From assembly GCA_001986395.2 (NCBI GenBank), contig MQVO02000009.1:558001-622000 (forward strand): a stretch of DNA of 64,000 nucleotides, given 5' to 3'. Below are positions 22,208-34,009 of the stretch, one piece after another; position 1 is the first letter of the stretch, and each line of letters begins with the position of its first letter. The DNA comes from Irpex lacteus. Lineage: Eukaryota > Basidiomycota > Agaricomycetes > Polyporales > Irpicaceae. The translations under genes were made by a program, and so were the position numbers. The notes under the pieces were generated by a model, which saw only the letters and a list, made by a program, of their open reading frames with translations, searched no databases and had not been told where the DNA came from.

Positions 22208-24263
22208 TTACACCATCTCCTCACCCTCAACAATAGTATTCTCCTCTCTCACCCCTCTACCAAAAGACACTCCATCGCCATCTTTGCCACCTCCAGCTCT
22301 CCTTTCCCCATCGGCTGATGCAAATTCCTCCTGCACAGGTGACTCCATCCTCGCATATTGATGGCCTTCCTCCTGACTTACTAATGTCCGCAAAGTCTTC
22401 GAAACATTGAACCGCAGTGATGAAACCTTTCCGACCGCGTGAGGTCGGCCGGAGGGGCCTTTGACGTTTTTAGGAAGCTCGAGTTTCTGGTCATTTTCTT
22501 CTTCAGCTGCGGCTCTACGGAGATTCAAGATCACACGACAGCACAGTGTGCTATGCATAGTCCTTAGGAATCTGGTAAGAGGTATCAACGAGTCGGATGG
22601 TTAGTCCATAACCTTGTACATGTATAGATAGCGGAGGCCATACGTAGGCAGCAGAAGGGCGTTTGATTTCTGGATACGCTGCGTTAGATCCACGAAGCAC
22701 AACCGATGCAAAACCTGAACTTACAGGGCCAAGAAATGGTGCGAGGACATTCCCCACGGAGAGCACTACTCAACAGATGTCTCAGTGAGGCCTCACCATA
22801 ACGCAGCTCATATATCGAGACACTTACGAGCCAAGCAGATGAAGAACAGTACACCTATAAGTTGCAAGTTGGTCAGAGACCTCGACTTGAGAAGGGACTA
22901 AAATATCGTACTGACCGTCGCGATACAATATCCTCACGTAGTGGACACCTGTAAGTCGTGGTATGTTCCTCACTTTTTGATGTGATAATTGATACAATGA
23001 AGACAATAAGCGCAATATAATTGAGGCACTTACTATGATAAATCCCCTTGACCGCCGTCAAAATGACGATGACTGCACCACGATCCCCATATAGTTTGAG
23101 AGTGAGCACCGATTGTTCTTGGGCTACAAAGATGCCTTACCAATCTCTAGTACGGTCAAGCCAACGAAGTCGCCTGCTATGACAGAGCTGGCGTCGACGA
23201 GATTGCATCCTGGTTGATTTGCAAAGGGTTGCGGAGCATCTGAGTAGAAATGAGCTCTCATCAGCACTACTTAAGAGAGGCATCACTTTCTTTCGACTTG
23301 TAACTATACTCACAAACGGTGGAGATGACGAATGCTGTGATGAAGTATATGCCCATTGGAAACATCAGCTTTTGTCCGGTAAAGGCGGATAGGAGTAGAT
23401 GTTTGGGTGATAGAATGGACAGCACATATAATAGAAGACTCCTTACAGCCCATAATGCCACCAAACTATACCTGACTGGTTTCGAATCTTGCCATAGGGC
23501 CAGGGTCCTCCACACAAGAACGACTACAAACGCGAACGGAGGTAGGTTATGTATAAAATTTGAAAGGCTTCCTGTGTAGGGTACTCACGCTCGCTTGAAT
23601 ACATCCCCGCTGCCACCAGGACTGCCATGCGGAAGGTCGCGGTCTCAGTGTCCAAGAGAACTCTGTAGAATAAGGAAGGACTTACACGAGTTAACAGAAT
23701 CATTCAACTTACATCCCTATGACCAACGAAGAGATGAAATTTGCAGTTAGTAACCTGCGAAGTGCCGCCCAGGTTGTATAGTCGTTCACCTGAGGGCTCA
23801 TAAACGTAAAATGTGCTATATAGAGAGGGTACGTCGCAAAAAGTCAGTGCTATCATTCTGTTACATAGGCATCACGACTCACAAACGAACCCCAGGATCG
23901 TATCCGCGATGGGAGCATACCGTGTCCAGAGGTACAGCACCTTGACGAACGTCCAGCGAGCGCTCCAGATGTGCGTAACTTCGTCAGCAAATGTGAGCAG
24001 CCAGTCGTATACCTGTGGACCATGTTGTCAATATCGTAGCTAGGGGAGCTACCAGATTATCTGGGGCGGATATAGACTGCTTACAAGTACGATGACGCTG
24101 ACAACTACAAGGCCGTTAGACAGTCCCGCTAACACAGCCACAACCAATAACCGTACCTTGAATATACTGTACCATACTTCAGTACAAGGGACATGTTAGC
24201 GAATAGTGGACGTACGCTCATAGCCTGCTGCAACTGTACTGTCTTGATCCCATCGTAACTCAT
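22208..24263 (-). CDS. DUF6533 multi-pass membrane protein, copy C
   Basis: The start at 24263 gives MSYDGIKTVQLQQAMS. It is spliced through the 10-nt exon 24157-24166 to YIQVVSVIVL and the core VYDWLLTFADEVTHIW, RWTFVKVLYLWTRYAPIADT. Later exons give HFTFMSPQ, VLVAAGMYSSE, WRTLALWQDSKPVRYSLVAL, LMFPMGIYFITAFVIS, APQPFANQPGCNLVDAS with GDFVGLTVLEI, GVLFFICL, VVLSVGNVLAPFLGP and FLRTMHSTLCCRVILNLRRA. The C-terminal tail is longer than in the other copies and acidic (to GVREENTIVEGEEMV). Around 23650-23780 the junction needs a weak donor (GTCATA) to stay in frame, so this exon border is uncertain. Function is unknown. Its orientation is opposite to copies A and B. Confidence 0.65.
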
Positions 24264-25295
24264 CACGGTCGAGTGTCTAGTGTAAGGAGAGATGAGGTGC
24301 ACGCACAGCGTGTGAAGTCCAGTAAATATAACAGCTTTCGCTTATATGCCGTACAGTCTGTTGCTGATCAATTACAAGCACTGCCCGCCATCAACTTCTT
24401 CTTCGAAAGTCACTAATGTGGAGTCGCGTTGATCAGGGCGGACCGATACCTCACACGTCGTGACCAACGTTGTCTATGATCAGGCCAATGAGCCATGAGG
24501 ATTGGCGGCCGGAGAGATGCATTGACATGACAGATCTGTGTGAGGAGCTCGGTAAATTCGTGATCAGGAACATGAATTCCAAACTATCGATGAAATCGTG
24601 CGAGAGTTGTTTCTGCCGGCACCTAAAGACCGTATACGGCAAATTCGCATAACCACGTTAGTGACCGAGCGCACTGACTATGAGAGGCTCACTGGCCTTA
24701 CCGTCAGTTGCGCCGAGATGCGTACATCTCAGTGCGTGCACAGTATCACTGCATGGTGTCAATCTGTTCATACTTGCAATGTTGACTGTGAGACTTACGG
24801 TGGATTTTCACTACTGGGGCGGTGATATATGCCAACGTTAACCCGTGATCATTGGATGAAGGCACTGTATCATAAGAGGACATTCCATAGAATTTTCATC
24901 TCGACATCGACGCATGATGAGCCAACTCAGCTGTTGATGAAGGTATATAAAATCACCGGAAGATCAGAGGGGATGTATGATAGGGCAAGATATACACACA
25001 ACACGACAAAAGAGGAAGGCATTCGAAGCGTGAGGCACAGTGCGATCTATCATACCGTAAGGTCATAGCCACGATCCTCAGTCTTCATATAGTACGCGTT
25101 ACTAGGCAAGATTCAATCAGACTCGAGATCATACGCAACTAGTAGCGTGGAAGTGGGTTGAAGGAGTAGTACACGCACCTGATGTTCTTTTTACGACCTT
25201 TTGAGCGGGTCGTTGGTTCGGTAGCACTATCCTTCTCTATTGCCGCCTGAAGACTCGCGCTTGACCGGCACAAGTCCCAGATACTCGTTTTCATC
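24264..25295. other. Spacer between DUF6533 copies C and D
   Basis: About 1 kb. Open frames of 60-79 codons occur on the plus strand (24470-25068), but none has a recognisable domain. It holds the copy C promoter and the copy D 3' region. Confidence 0.4.
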
Positions 25296-27053
25296 TCACG
25301 AGAATATGATGGCAGATGCAGTGCTATCTCGAGTTTCGCAGATAGTAAGTGAGAGCTTTAGCTCTGAGTCAGCAGCAGTACGAAGATTCAGGATGACACG
25401 ACAGCAGAGAGTGCTGTGCATGACCCTCAGGAATCTGTATCGCTACATTTCGGATCAGTCGCATTGATACAGTAAATCACAGGACGTACGGTGGTAGCAA
25501 AAGAGCGTTTGATTTCTGTGTGAATGTCGATTAACTACTCTTTCTGGTGCATGTGGCTAGTTGGGGTACTTACTGGGCCGAAGAAGGGCGCAAGAACATT
25601 GGCCAGAGAGAGGACTGATCACCCATGTGAGCGAAGCGTTCGTAGACATAATATGGAATGGAGTACCTGCGAGAAAGACAAAGAACAGAACACCTAATGT
25701 GGACATTCATCAGTCACAGTTCGATAGGTTTGATTAGTGTTGCGGATAGAAGCACCTACCATCTCTATACAAAGTACGCACGTACTGAACACCCACGATA
25801 TCCGGCGTGTTCGAGACTAAGTACGTAAGACCAGACGAGAGATTAGTAAATTATCGAGAAAGCGAGTGGAAGAGTAACGCACTGTGCTGAAACCCTTTTA
25901 CGACGGTCAAAATGACGATGCCTGGTTTACCAGACGTATAAGCATTGCACACGATGATGCATCATATTCTCTAGAGATAATAGCCGTACTCACAAATTTC
26001 CAGGATAGTCAAGCCAATGAAGTCTCCTGCAACCAGAGAACTGGCTGAAACGAGGTTACAGCCTGGCTGTCCAGCAAACGGCTGTGTAGAATCTAGAGAG
26101 GACATGTTGGGATGCTGTGACGTATGGAGAGAAAATGGACTCACAAACGGTAGACGAAACGAAGGCGATGACGAAGTATAAGCCAATTGGGAACATGGAC
26201 TAATTTCGATTCGAAATGCCATGTTCAGTAGGCCGAACAACTAAGGGTGAATTCTGAACGACTCACAAGCCACAAAATCCCGAGAGCGTACCTGACCCGT
26301 TTCGAGTCTTGCCACAGTGCGAAAGTCCTCCACACCAGAACCACTGATCACCCAGTGACCGTGTATAGATTAAGTAATGTTCCCAGCGATATCATAAAAT
26401 ATGGATACTCACGCTCGCTTGAGTAAATGCCCGCCGCGATCAGGACTGTATAAGGATGTAAACAAAGCCATGAGATGCACGTCCGGCGCTGACGTATGGA
26501 AAAACACACAGGAATTGATGGTGTCTGTGAGCCTGCATTGCTGTAAGGATATAGAGGTTAGATACACGTCAGAGATGAGCAATTAACAGTGCTTACCTTC
26601 GGACTAAGCATCGCAAAATGTGCTAGACGCAAGGTATAATCCTACAGATCAGACATCGCTCAGGAATATCTCTCATAACTTACCGAGCATTCCAAGTATG
26701 GCGTCCGTGATGGGAGAATATCGAGTCCACAAATACAGCACTTTGACAAACGTCCAGTGAGAAGCCCATACATGGTTTACTTCGTCTGAGAGCACGAGCA
26801 GCCAGTCGTAAACCTATGCATGCATATTTTAGAGACTAGATTTGTGTTGTACAGTAGTGGGAGACTTCGACTTACCAGTAGTGCGACACTTATGACTGAA
26901 AGGTCGTCAGTAACTCAGTGTCAGAAAATTGACGAAAGCGCTACCTTGAACATACTAACACAAAATATTAGAATCAATAGATTTTAATAGGAACACAAAA
27001 CGTACGTTCATAGCCTGTTGCAACTGCACAGCTTCAATCTCCTCGGAGCCCAT
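25296..27053 (-). CDS. DUF6533 multi-pass membrane protein, copy D
   Basis: The start at 27053 gives MGSEEIEAVQLQQAMN. The 10-nt exon 26945-26954 (TATGTTCAAG on the minus strand) then joins through a 51-nt intron to YVQVISVALL and the core VYDWLLVLSDEVNHVW, HWTFVKVLYLWTRYSPITDA. Further exons encode AHFAMLSPK, QCRLTDTINSFLIAAGIYSS, WRTFALWQDSKRV, FPIGLYFVIAFVS, STQPFAGQPGCNLVSASSLV with GDFIGLTILEI, VLFFVFL and the tail FLRVMHSTLCCRVILNLRTA ending SASAIIFS-like at 25296. All junctions checked keep the frame. It has the shortest C-terminus of the four copies. Multi-pass membrane protein of unknown role. Confidence 0.68.
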
Positions 27054-28237
27054 CTCGGGCAAAGGGGGTCAAGGGAGTGTTGGGGCATACGCGCAGCGTG
27101 TGGGGCTATGAGGATTCTATAACTTCATTTTATATGCTACGAGGGCCCGAAAGCACGTGTGGCGATCACCGACAGCTGACAATCAATTCCGTCTGGAAGG
27201 GGAATAGGCGTGATTAGTACGCATTAACTCCAGCAGGAAGAGTCAGAACAATGACTGACGCATATGCGGGCTAGCCCCTCTGGTCGCTGTACAGTAAGAA
27301 ACAACCGGCGAGACACGGGTCGGGAAGTCTTCGTTGGGACGTTCCTCGATCAGAGAACTGATAACCTCCTGGCACTGGATGGTCAGTGTCGTTCTAACAC
27401 CCGGCTCTAGACTCTGTCCACTTTTATTTACTGTACTATGTTAGACAAGACAGCTCAGGTGTAGGAGGTGCTTAAGTGCGAGATGTCCTAGAGCACACAA
27501 TTCCTACTGAGAGATGCTGAGCTGGGGCAAGGCGCAAATATATGCCTCGGCATGTGTATGCGCGTATATTGATGAGGCCGAGCTCCTGTACATTGACTGT
27601 GGGTATTTTCACACACCCGCATGACGCAGCAAGGAACTTATGATAACACTAGAAGGCATAGGTCAGTGTACTGACGTCTTTCAGATCTCGCTGCTCGAAG
27701 AAACATACCGTAGTTGCATGGCTGGTCCTGAACACATATGCTCAAGTATCGATCGGGCGAACACGATGCATACATACAAAATTAGTGATGTTTCCCCAAC
27801 TGTCGTTGAGAAAACCACGACAGGCGCAATGTCCATATCCTGCCTACTGGCGGTGAGAAAGAAAGTCAGGAGAGGGTGACGCCCGCCGCGGCGGACGTCG
27901 GTTCATGCACATGTGACTATCCGAACCGAACCGAACCGATGCGAAGATCAGCGCTTATATGAGGCGGCTAGATTAGATAAACAAAGGGCAATCGATCCTT
28001 TTCCCCGCAAGCACCGAGCACTATTCTTGTAAGGGGACCACCGATACTTCTCGGGTACTATAATGAAGCTTATGGAAGCTCGCAGACTGCTCGGACAGTC
28101 GCTTCTGGAAGGTAATGCAGCCTACGTCGTCCGGTGCGGTAAAAGCATGAATGAGAGGGTGTAAAATACAGTGTCAGCCAACAACATCGCGATAATGATA
28201 TACTTCAAAGCAGATGGAGAAAGGAGCGCAATATGGA
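27054..28237. other. Intergenic region
   Basis: About 1.2 kb between DUF6533 copy D and SLU7. It includes a short CCGAA reiteration near 27920-27940 and one 79-codon open frame (27640-27879) without recognisable domain. No gene is supported. Confidence 0.4.
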
Positions 28238-30208
28238 TCATAGTTCCGGGTCGACATAGTTGGCCATAGGGTCCTCCGTCATCCGACGGTTCATCCTGTA
28301 CGCCTCTGCAAACACGACATATTAGTATACGTATAACCTTGCCACAGTAACAAAGGGAGACTTACCCATTTCCTCCTCCGTAACCTCATACTTGTCGCCA
28401 CCCTTCTTCCTCTTACCACCCCACTCCTCCTCCTCCCCTCTAGCCTTCCGTTTCCGCTCCGCCTGGATAGCCTCCGCCAACTTCTTCTCATCAAACTTCA
28501 GCTCTCCCTCACCTATCCGCTTCTTCGAGAACAGCTCCTCCGCCTTCTTCTTTCTGTCCTCGACACTGCCAGAGTCCACCGTCTTCTTCGCCGGCTCTTC
28601 TGCTGGTGCGGCTGGTTCTGATGCGGCAGCGAGAAGTTGTTGTGCACTTGACGCTCTGGCAGCTTCAAGTCCGGCTTCGCCAGTACAGTAGGAGAGGTGG
28701 ATAGTCGAATGACAGCATGCAAAACCCCATTGGCCAGACGTAGGATCGTACCACGAACCCCATATGGCGGTATGGTTGTTGATATACACTGTGATACGAG
28801 TTAGCGAAACAAACGATGAAAAGAAGGAGAGTTTCGTGACACACCATCTTCCGGATACTTTGACTTAGCCTTCGCCCGCTCTTTACCCTTGACAACCTGA
28901 CCAGTTCTTGAGAACTCGACATACTCTTCGGTCTGCCCTTGGAGCAACTCCTTCGGCGCCTTCTCCAAGTACTGTTCTCCGCCGTACTTCGCCAGGATAC
29001 TGACTTTCGTGGTATCCTTGAGCTGAGCCTTCTTCTCCTCGTACTTATGGTGCAGAAGTTCTCCTTCCGTAGGGTTGGCGTTCATGTGCACATCATTCCC
29101 ACGTGCGGCAGCGTTCCATGCGAAGAGTTGGAGTTTCTGAACGTCGGCAGCTTCACCAGAGTATCGAAGGAAATTCTCTCCTGCAAACCGTGCCTGTAGA
29201 GGTGTCAGCTAAAGTACAGAGGATAGGTCAAGAAGAAACGCACCTCTTCTGGTGGTACATTCTGCAAGGGATTGTCACGCATGGAACGAGTTTTCGGATC
29301 GTAGTACGCGCTGGAGGGGTCGAGGTTGATGAGGTACTTGGCGGTGTCTTCTCGGATACGCAGATTTCGGACGGTGATACGTGTCTTGGTGTCGAGCTTC
29401 TGACCAACAGCGTCTGCAGACTCGGCGTACTTATCTGCGTCCTCATCTTCATCCTCGCTACTCCCGAAATCGTCATCTTTATCCTTCCCTCCCTCAGTCT
29501 TCCCTGCCTTGGCAACCTTTCGCACCTCCGCCAGGTCCGTCGTTGTCTGCTTGTCTATCGCCTCCTCCCTCAACTTCTGCCGAGCAGCCTCCACTGCCTG
29601 GTACTCCTCGTATACCTTCTTGTGCTCACTGGGGTCGTACCCGTTCCACCTATCTCGCTTCGCATCGTACCCCGTAGCCACGTCCTGGATAATCTCGTCG
29701 GCAGCGATGTCCTTGTTCGTAAACTTCGCCCCTCGCTTCCGTGGTCGTTCCAAGCAGTCTTGTTTTTTGTGCGTTAGCGCACCACAGTTCTCACACGCTC
29801 CTTTCCTGTACTTCTTTGCTGCTGGACCGGCCTTGGCGCCTCGGTCGTACCAGTTGTCCAGTTTGTCGGAAGAGCGGTCATAATCTGGCATACGTTGATG
29901 ACTGAGAGAGGGTGCGCCTGTGTCGAGGTACCATGGCGCCTTCGCAATGTATTCTAAAGTACATCTAGTAGTGAGCACCTAGTTGAAGGATTTGAGAAGG
30001 AAAATGTGTGACTTACGCGGAATATGAGGGTTGATGGCATGGCCCTCTTCATCGAGTGCTGCCGGGGCCGTACCGGCTTTACGGGCGGCATCCAAGTCCT
30101 TCTGTCTCCTGAACTCCTCCCTCGAGAGCTTTCCAGTACCTTATTGGTATACATAAGCAGCTGTGAGGAATGGTAGCCTTCGACATGCTTACCGGTAGCT
30201 GAGGCCAT
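28238..30208 (-). CDS. SLU7: Pre-mRNA splicing factor Slu7
   Basis: The gene starts with a 16-nt first exon (30193-30208, MASAT), followed by [20 protein letters not shown] and [20 protein letters not shown]. The zinc knuckle [14 protein letters not shown] (CX2CX4HX4C) lies near residue 100, then [19 protein letters not shown], a large charged central region ([20 protein letters not shown]) and [16 protein letters not shown] spliced to [20 protein letters not shown]. The C-terminal half ([23 protein letters not shown], [40 protein letters not shown]) matches Slu7 throughout, ending [14 protein letters not shown] at 28238. Slu7 acts in the second step of splicing, helping 3' splice-site choice in the spliceosome; nuclear. 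A dense intron content with micro-exons makes this function relevant in this genome, though that link is only suggestive. Confidence 0.93.
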
Positions 30209-30819
30209 GGTCGTGGTAGGTGGCTAAGTGGAGAGACGCCGGGGTATCCGAAGAGCGCTTGGAAAGTTGAAGCCGTGGCAAGGCTCTTCCTGAACCACAT
30301 CTTCACGTTCGACTTGAAGTCGACACAGGATGCTCTACACATTCTCAACACTATCTATGACCCGGAAGAGACACAGAATCGATTCATTCAACCAGCATTC
30401 AATATTCAATATTCAGCTCGAGCTCCTCCAGTTGTCTCAGAGACCATGCCTATTCACTTGCCCTTGGTCTCAGTAACATACACGACGAAACCAAGGCCCT
30501 TCGGTTTGACTTATCATAACTACAGCCTCAAAACTCTGCGACAGCCAGGTGATCTGCTTGCTTGATCTGCTCCTCCGCGACCTGGTGATCTTCTTGCTTT
30601 GAGGGAGGCAGCTCGTCATACATGCGTGGGAAGGGCAACTGGTGAGTATGTATGGCCTGATTATTGTGCTCTATATTGATATGAGCACAATCGGCGTCTT
30701 CGGCGCTGGAAATAGAAAGCAGATGGTCACACAGTACACTCGGAAACAATGGAGAAATGAGTGGGGTACACCCCCAATATTGTATTCAAGGAGTTCTACA
30801 TGTGCGACTTTTCGAAGCA
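30209..30819. other. Intergenic region holding a relict exon
   Basis: This stretch lies between SLU7 and the esterase gene. Apart from the decayed last-exon copy at 30545-30650 it shows only short plus-strand open frames (30275-30565) without domains. Confidence 0.4.
30545..30650 (-). pseudogene. Relict duplicate of the last exon of the CE16 esterase gene
   Basis: On the minus strand this stretch reads YDELPPSKQEDHQVAEEQIK, which lines up with WDELHPSEQADRQVAKFVAG in the last exon of the neighbouring esterase (about 30820-30945). The DNA also matches base by base over some 45 positions (GCAACCTG...TGCAACTCGTCCCA against GCGACCTG...GGCAGCTCGTCATA). The catalytic His of DELHPSE has become Pro, so the copy cannot serve as an esterase terminus. 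It is probably what remains of a tandem duplicate. Confidence 0.6.
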
Positions 30820-32030
30820 CTAGGATAGCCATGTCACCCACTTGTTCGACTTCCTGTTGATAGCTCCTGCAACAAACTTCGCAACCTGCCTGTCCGCTTG
30901 CTCTGATGGATGCAACTCGTCCCACCTGTACGAGAACAACATTTCGTGAGCTCTATGTACGTACTGCCTAGGTTCACAACGATACTCACCACAAGAAGCT
31001 ATCAACAGCCGTGCCATTTGCAATGGTACAATCGGCTGGGCCACCGGTATCCTCGTTTAACTGGAACACACATTTGTGTGCGGGGTTAGTAACGCTCAGC
31101 GGTGCCGTTCCATTGAGGTAGTTTTGAGGGTTGGCGATCATATCAGAGAACAAGGCATAGGAGTCAAAGTAACCTATCATTCGAAGTACGTTTTCAGCTT
31201 TTATCTTCGATTATCATACGTTTCGCTTACCGACGTGTGCACCCTTCAGTGTTGGTGTAAGGATCTGGAGGAGTGCTTTTGACAAGGCGTTTCCGCTCTT
31301 CACCATCTCGGCCATGAGGACACTCCATTCGGTCGTGTTTCGTTCCGCCGTCCAGTACTGATTGGGCCAGGAGTCAGCAGCGTATAGGGGTGTGTCTTGC
31401 AAGGGCACCATCTACGACAATCATGTGAGTTATGCTTAGTTTCTCCGATTTAGCACAACAAACTCACGTTCTGGAACAGGAAATTCCTCGCTCCACTGTC
31501 ATACAATACCTTCACCCAGTTCACCGCGCACTCCGTCACATCCACGATACTCACTCCCGGAGTACCCTGGCCCACAAGCAACGAATTGGCGCCAACATCG
31601 TTCGTCCCAATCCACAGCGTATAAATGGTTTCCTCCGGCTTCAGATGAATTGTCCCATTATTTTTCTCCGCAAAATACGTAGGGAGTTGACTCTCGAACA
31701 GGGAGGGGAAAGGGCGGAATGTGATGTTGTTGGAACATGTCGCGCCAGATCTGGCGAAGGGAAAGAGGTTGAAGTGGCCATCCCGAGCGGCGTAGACCGG
31801 CCAGGCGGTGCCATGGTCTCCTACAGATACCTAAGAGAATACCATCTACGTGAGTGCCAGCCGACGTTTGGAGGAGAATCGGTACTTACGACGTCTGTGT
31901 AGGAGTCTCCAAACGTGACCAGATTCTTAATCTGACCAGGGTGTGGACCCACGCTCGCTGCTGCTGCCGCCGCTGCAGACTGCACGGCAATACCAGCGAC
32001 ACCCGCCAATACCGCAAACTTGCTCAACAT
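30820..32030 (-). CDS. Secreted GDSL/SGNH esterase, carbohydrate esterase family 16 type
   Basis: The protein starts MLSKFAVLAGVAGIAVQSAA with an alanine-rich signal peptide of about 25 residues, then IKNLVTFGDSYTD, the block I motif with the nucleophile Ser. Splicing joins DVVSVGDHGTAWPVYAARDG, then ARSGATCSNN, ETIYTLWIGTNDVGAN (block III GTND) and SGARNFLFQN. Further exons give MVPLQDTPLYAADSWPNQYW, YFDSYALFSDMIANPQNYLN, KCVFQLNEDTGGPADCTIAN and the last exon WDELHPSEQADRQVAKFVAG (block V with catalytic Asp and His), ending at 30820. Several N-x-S/T sites agree with secretion. Members of CE16 remove acetyl groups from wood xylan or oligosaccharides; the exact substrate cannot be read. A decayed copy of its last exon lies 170 bp downstream. 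Confidence 0.85.
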
Positions 32031-32841
32031 CTCGTTCGGTGACTGTTCAAGCCTAAGAAGTAGACTTCGTGTCGAAGACTGAGGAACTTGGAGAATCCAC
32101 TCGAGAGAATGGGAAGTTTGCGCTATTCTTATACCTCCCCGACCTCCCATCGAACAATCCACATTTCCATGATCTCAGCTATCCCCACTCAACACGGCCC
32201 CGACGGACGTAACATCCATACCGTCCATCTAACACGCCCCACCTTTTAATCAACGAGGCAGGTCATGCGGATAGGTCATACCTTACCTCCACAACTGTTA
32301 TCACTCTTCTTCCTGGGACATACGAAGATTCTCCGGCGCTGGAAGTTCTGGACGGGTACTCGTCACAGTATCCGTGGACGATGGGCGGGTAGGAGCGGGC
32401 CACTGCTGATATACGAGCGGGAAGACTATGGCGCATGTGATCAAGTATCAAATTGAAATTATTGAATATCAGAAAACAAGATGGATGGGAAATGGTCATT
32501 TGGGAGACTGAGGTTGGGATCCGAGGTTATCCCACGCTGGGAAGAATGAAATGCTAAACGAAGGTCGAATAAGCAGAGGTGAGTGTATTACGAAGCTGAG
32601 TTGCATGCAAATTGTCGTTCAATATTGATCAATTAATAGCTATCGTAATTACAGTGACGAGAAGACCTGCGCGAGTGATACGCGTCTTGCACCAGGTTCG
32701 TACTCTACCACTAAATGCAGAGGCAAAACAATTTTATACTGTAAACTAATGCTACATTCTCTTCCAAATGAATCCCAGTGTTCATGCAACGATAATTACA
32801 TACTTCCGCATTTCCGTTATTCAACACATCCTACTGTGACA
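32031..32841. other. Intergenic region upstream of the esterase
   Basis: About 0.8 kb containing the esterase promoter and the SDR 3' region. Short open frames only; no recognisable element. Confidence 0.4.
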
Positions 32842-34009
32842 CTATTTGGTCTTCGACTTCTCACTGCCCTCATCCCAGGGCAACAGCGCATCCTGTCCCC
32901 CCTTCTCCAGAATAAGCTTTTCGGTCAACGTCCAAAGCCTTGCCCCCAACTCCGGGTCGCAGCCCTGCTTGCTCTCCCCTCCTAGAACGTCAGGATCGTT
33001 GAAATACTTCCCCTGGAAGTCGACTCGGTTCTTCTCCACGTCATCGCTCGTCGCCGCCCACAGGGTACTCAAACTCCCCTGGTCGGGGTTGCGCATGAAG
33101 GGAATGACGGCGCTCTTCATGATCGTGCCAAAGATTGGCCCGTAGGCTTCCTTGAACTGGTCTTGTTGACCTGTGTGCACGTTACCGGGGTGTACAGAGA
33201 CCGCAATGATATCGTCCGCGTTCGGGCGGAGGACGCGACCTTCGAGGCCGTATTTCGTAAAGAGGAGGTTTGCGAGCTTCGAGCGACCGTACAGGGCCAG
33301 AGCACTCAACGATGGGTCGTTCAGTTCCTCGAGCGAGGCGAAAGCAACGTCTGATGGGGCTGCACGGTGCAACTCAGATGAGACTGTGACGATACGAGGA
33401 GGCGGGGTGTTCGGGAGATGAGAGGTTTTGCGAATGAGAGGGAGGAGACGATTGACAAGGAGCACGTGTCCCAGATGGTTTACTGCCATGTGTCGGTCAA
33501 TACCGTCGGAGGATTCGGCGTATGAGTTCACACCGACTCCTGCGTCGCAGACAACCTGGATATATGCGCGTGTTCAGTATGAAAAACTGCTTAGATCATG
33601 AGGGAGGGCGTACGATATCCATGCGAGGTTCCTGCTCCCTCAATTTATCCGCGACGGAGCGTACAGTTGCCATGTTGCCCAGGTCGCACTGCACGAAATG
33701 GACGTCTGCCGTAGACGACGCTTCTTTGATCTTCGTCACTGCCTCGTCGGCATTCTCTTCGTGTCGTGATAAGAGGAACACTTTTGCGTTGGCCAGCGCG
33801 AAGGCCTTGGCGACTTCAAATCCTATGCCGCCAGTACCTCCAGTCACAAGAGCAGTCTATACCCAGCGGTAAGGTCAGCTCAGTTCCAAGCGTCGCCAAA
33901 TTCAGGCCTCGCTGCTTACCCTGCCTGAGAGGTCGGTGACGTCTGACTGGTGATATCCATTGGCGGCGGTCCCAGCCATTCTTTCTGCAACGTTCTTGAC
34001 TGTCTCCAT
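32842..34009 (-). CDS. Short-chain dehydrogenase/reductase
   Basis: Three exons are spliced through introns near 33860-33919 and 33546-33610. The start at 34009 gives METVKNVAERMAGTAANGYH, preferred over upstream in-frame Met codons because it lies just before the conserved domain. The protein continues SDVTDLSGR then TALVTGGTGGIGFEVAKAFA, the TGxxxGIG dinucleotide-binding motif. CDLGNMATVRSVAD holds the acidic residue of the adenine pocket. VVCDAGVGVNSYA stands where NNAG is usual, so the first Asn is replaced. IVTVSSELHR carries the catalytic Ser and ALYGRSKLANLLF the YxxxK pair, then VSVHPGNVHTG. The C-terminus is DALLPWDEGSEKSKTK. It resembles the retinol dehydrogenase/WW-domain oxidoreductase-like fungal SDRs using NADP(H). 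The substrate is unknown; cytosolic, with no clear membrane anchor. Confidence 0.85.

Noticed and set aside
28392..29883. Long plus-strand frames (99-224 codons) opposite SLU7
   Set aside because: Mirror frames of the charged Slu7 coding sequence; the minus-strand protein is clearly the real one.
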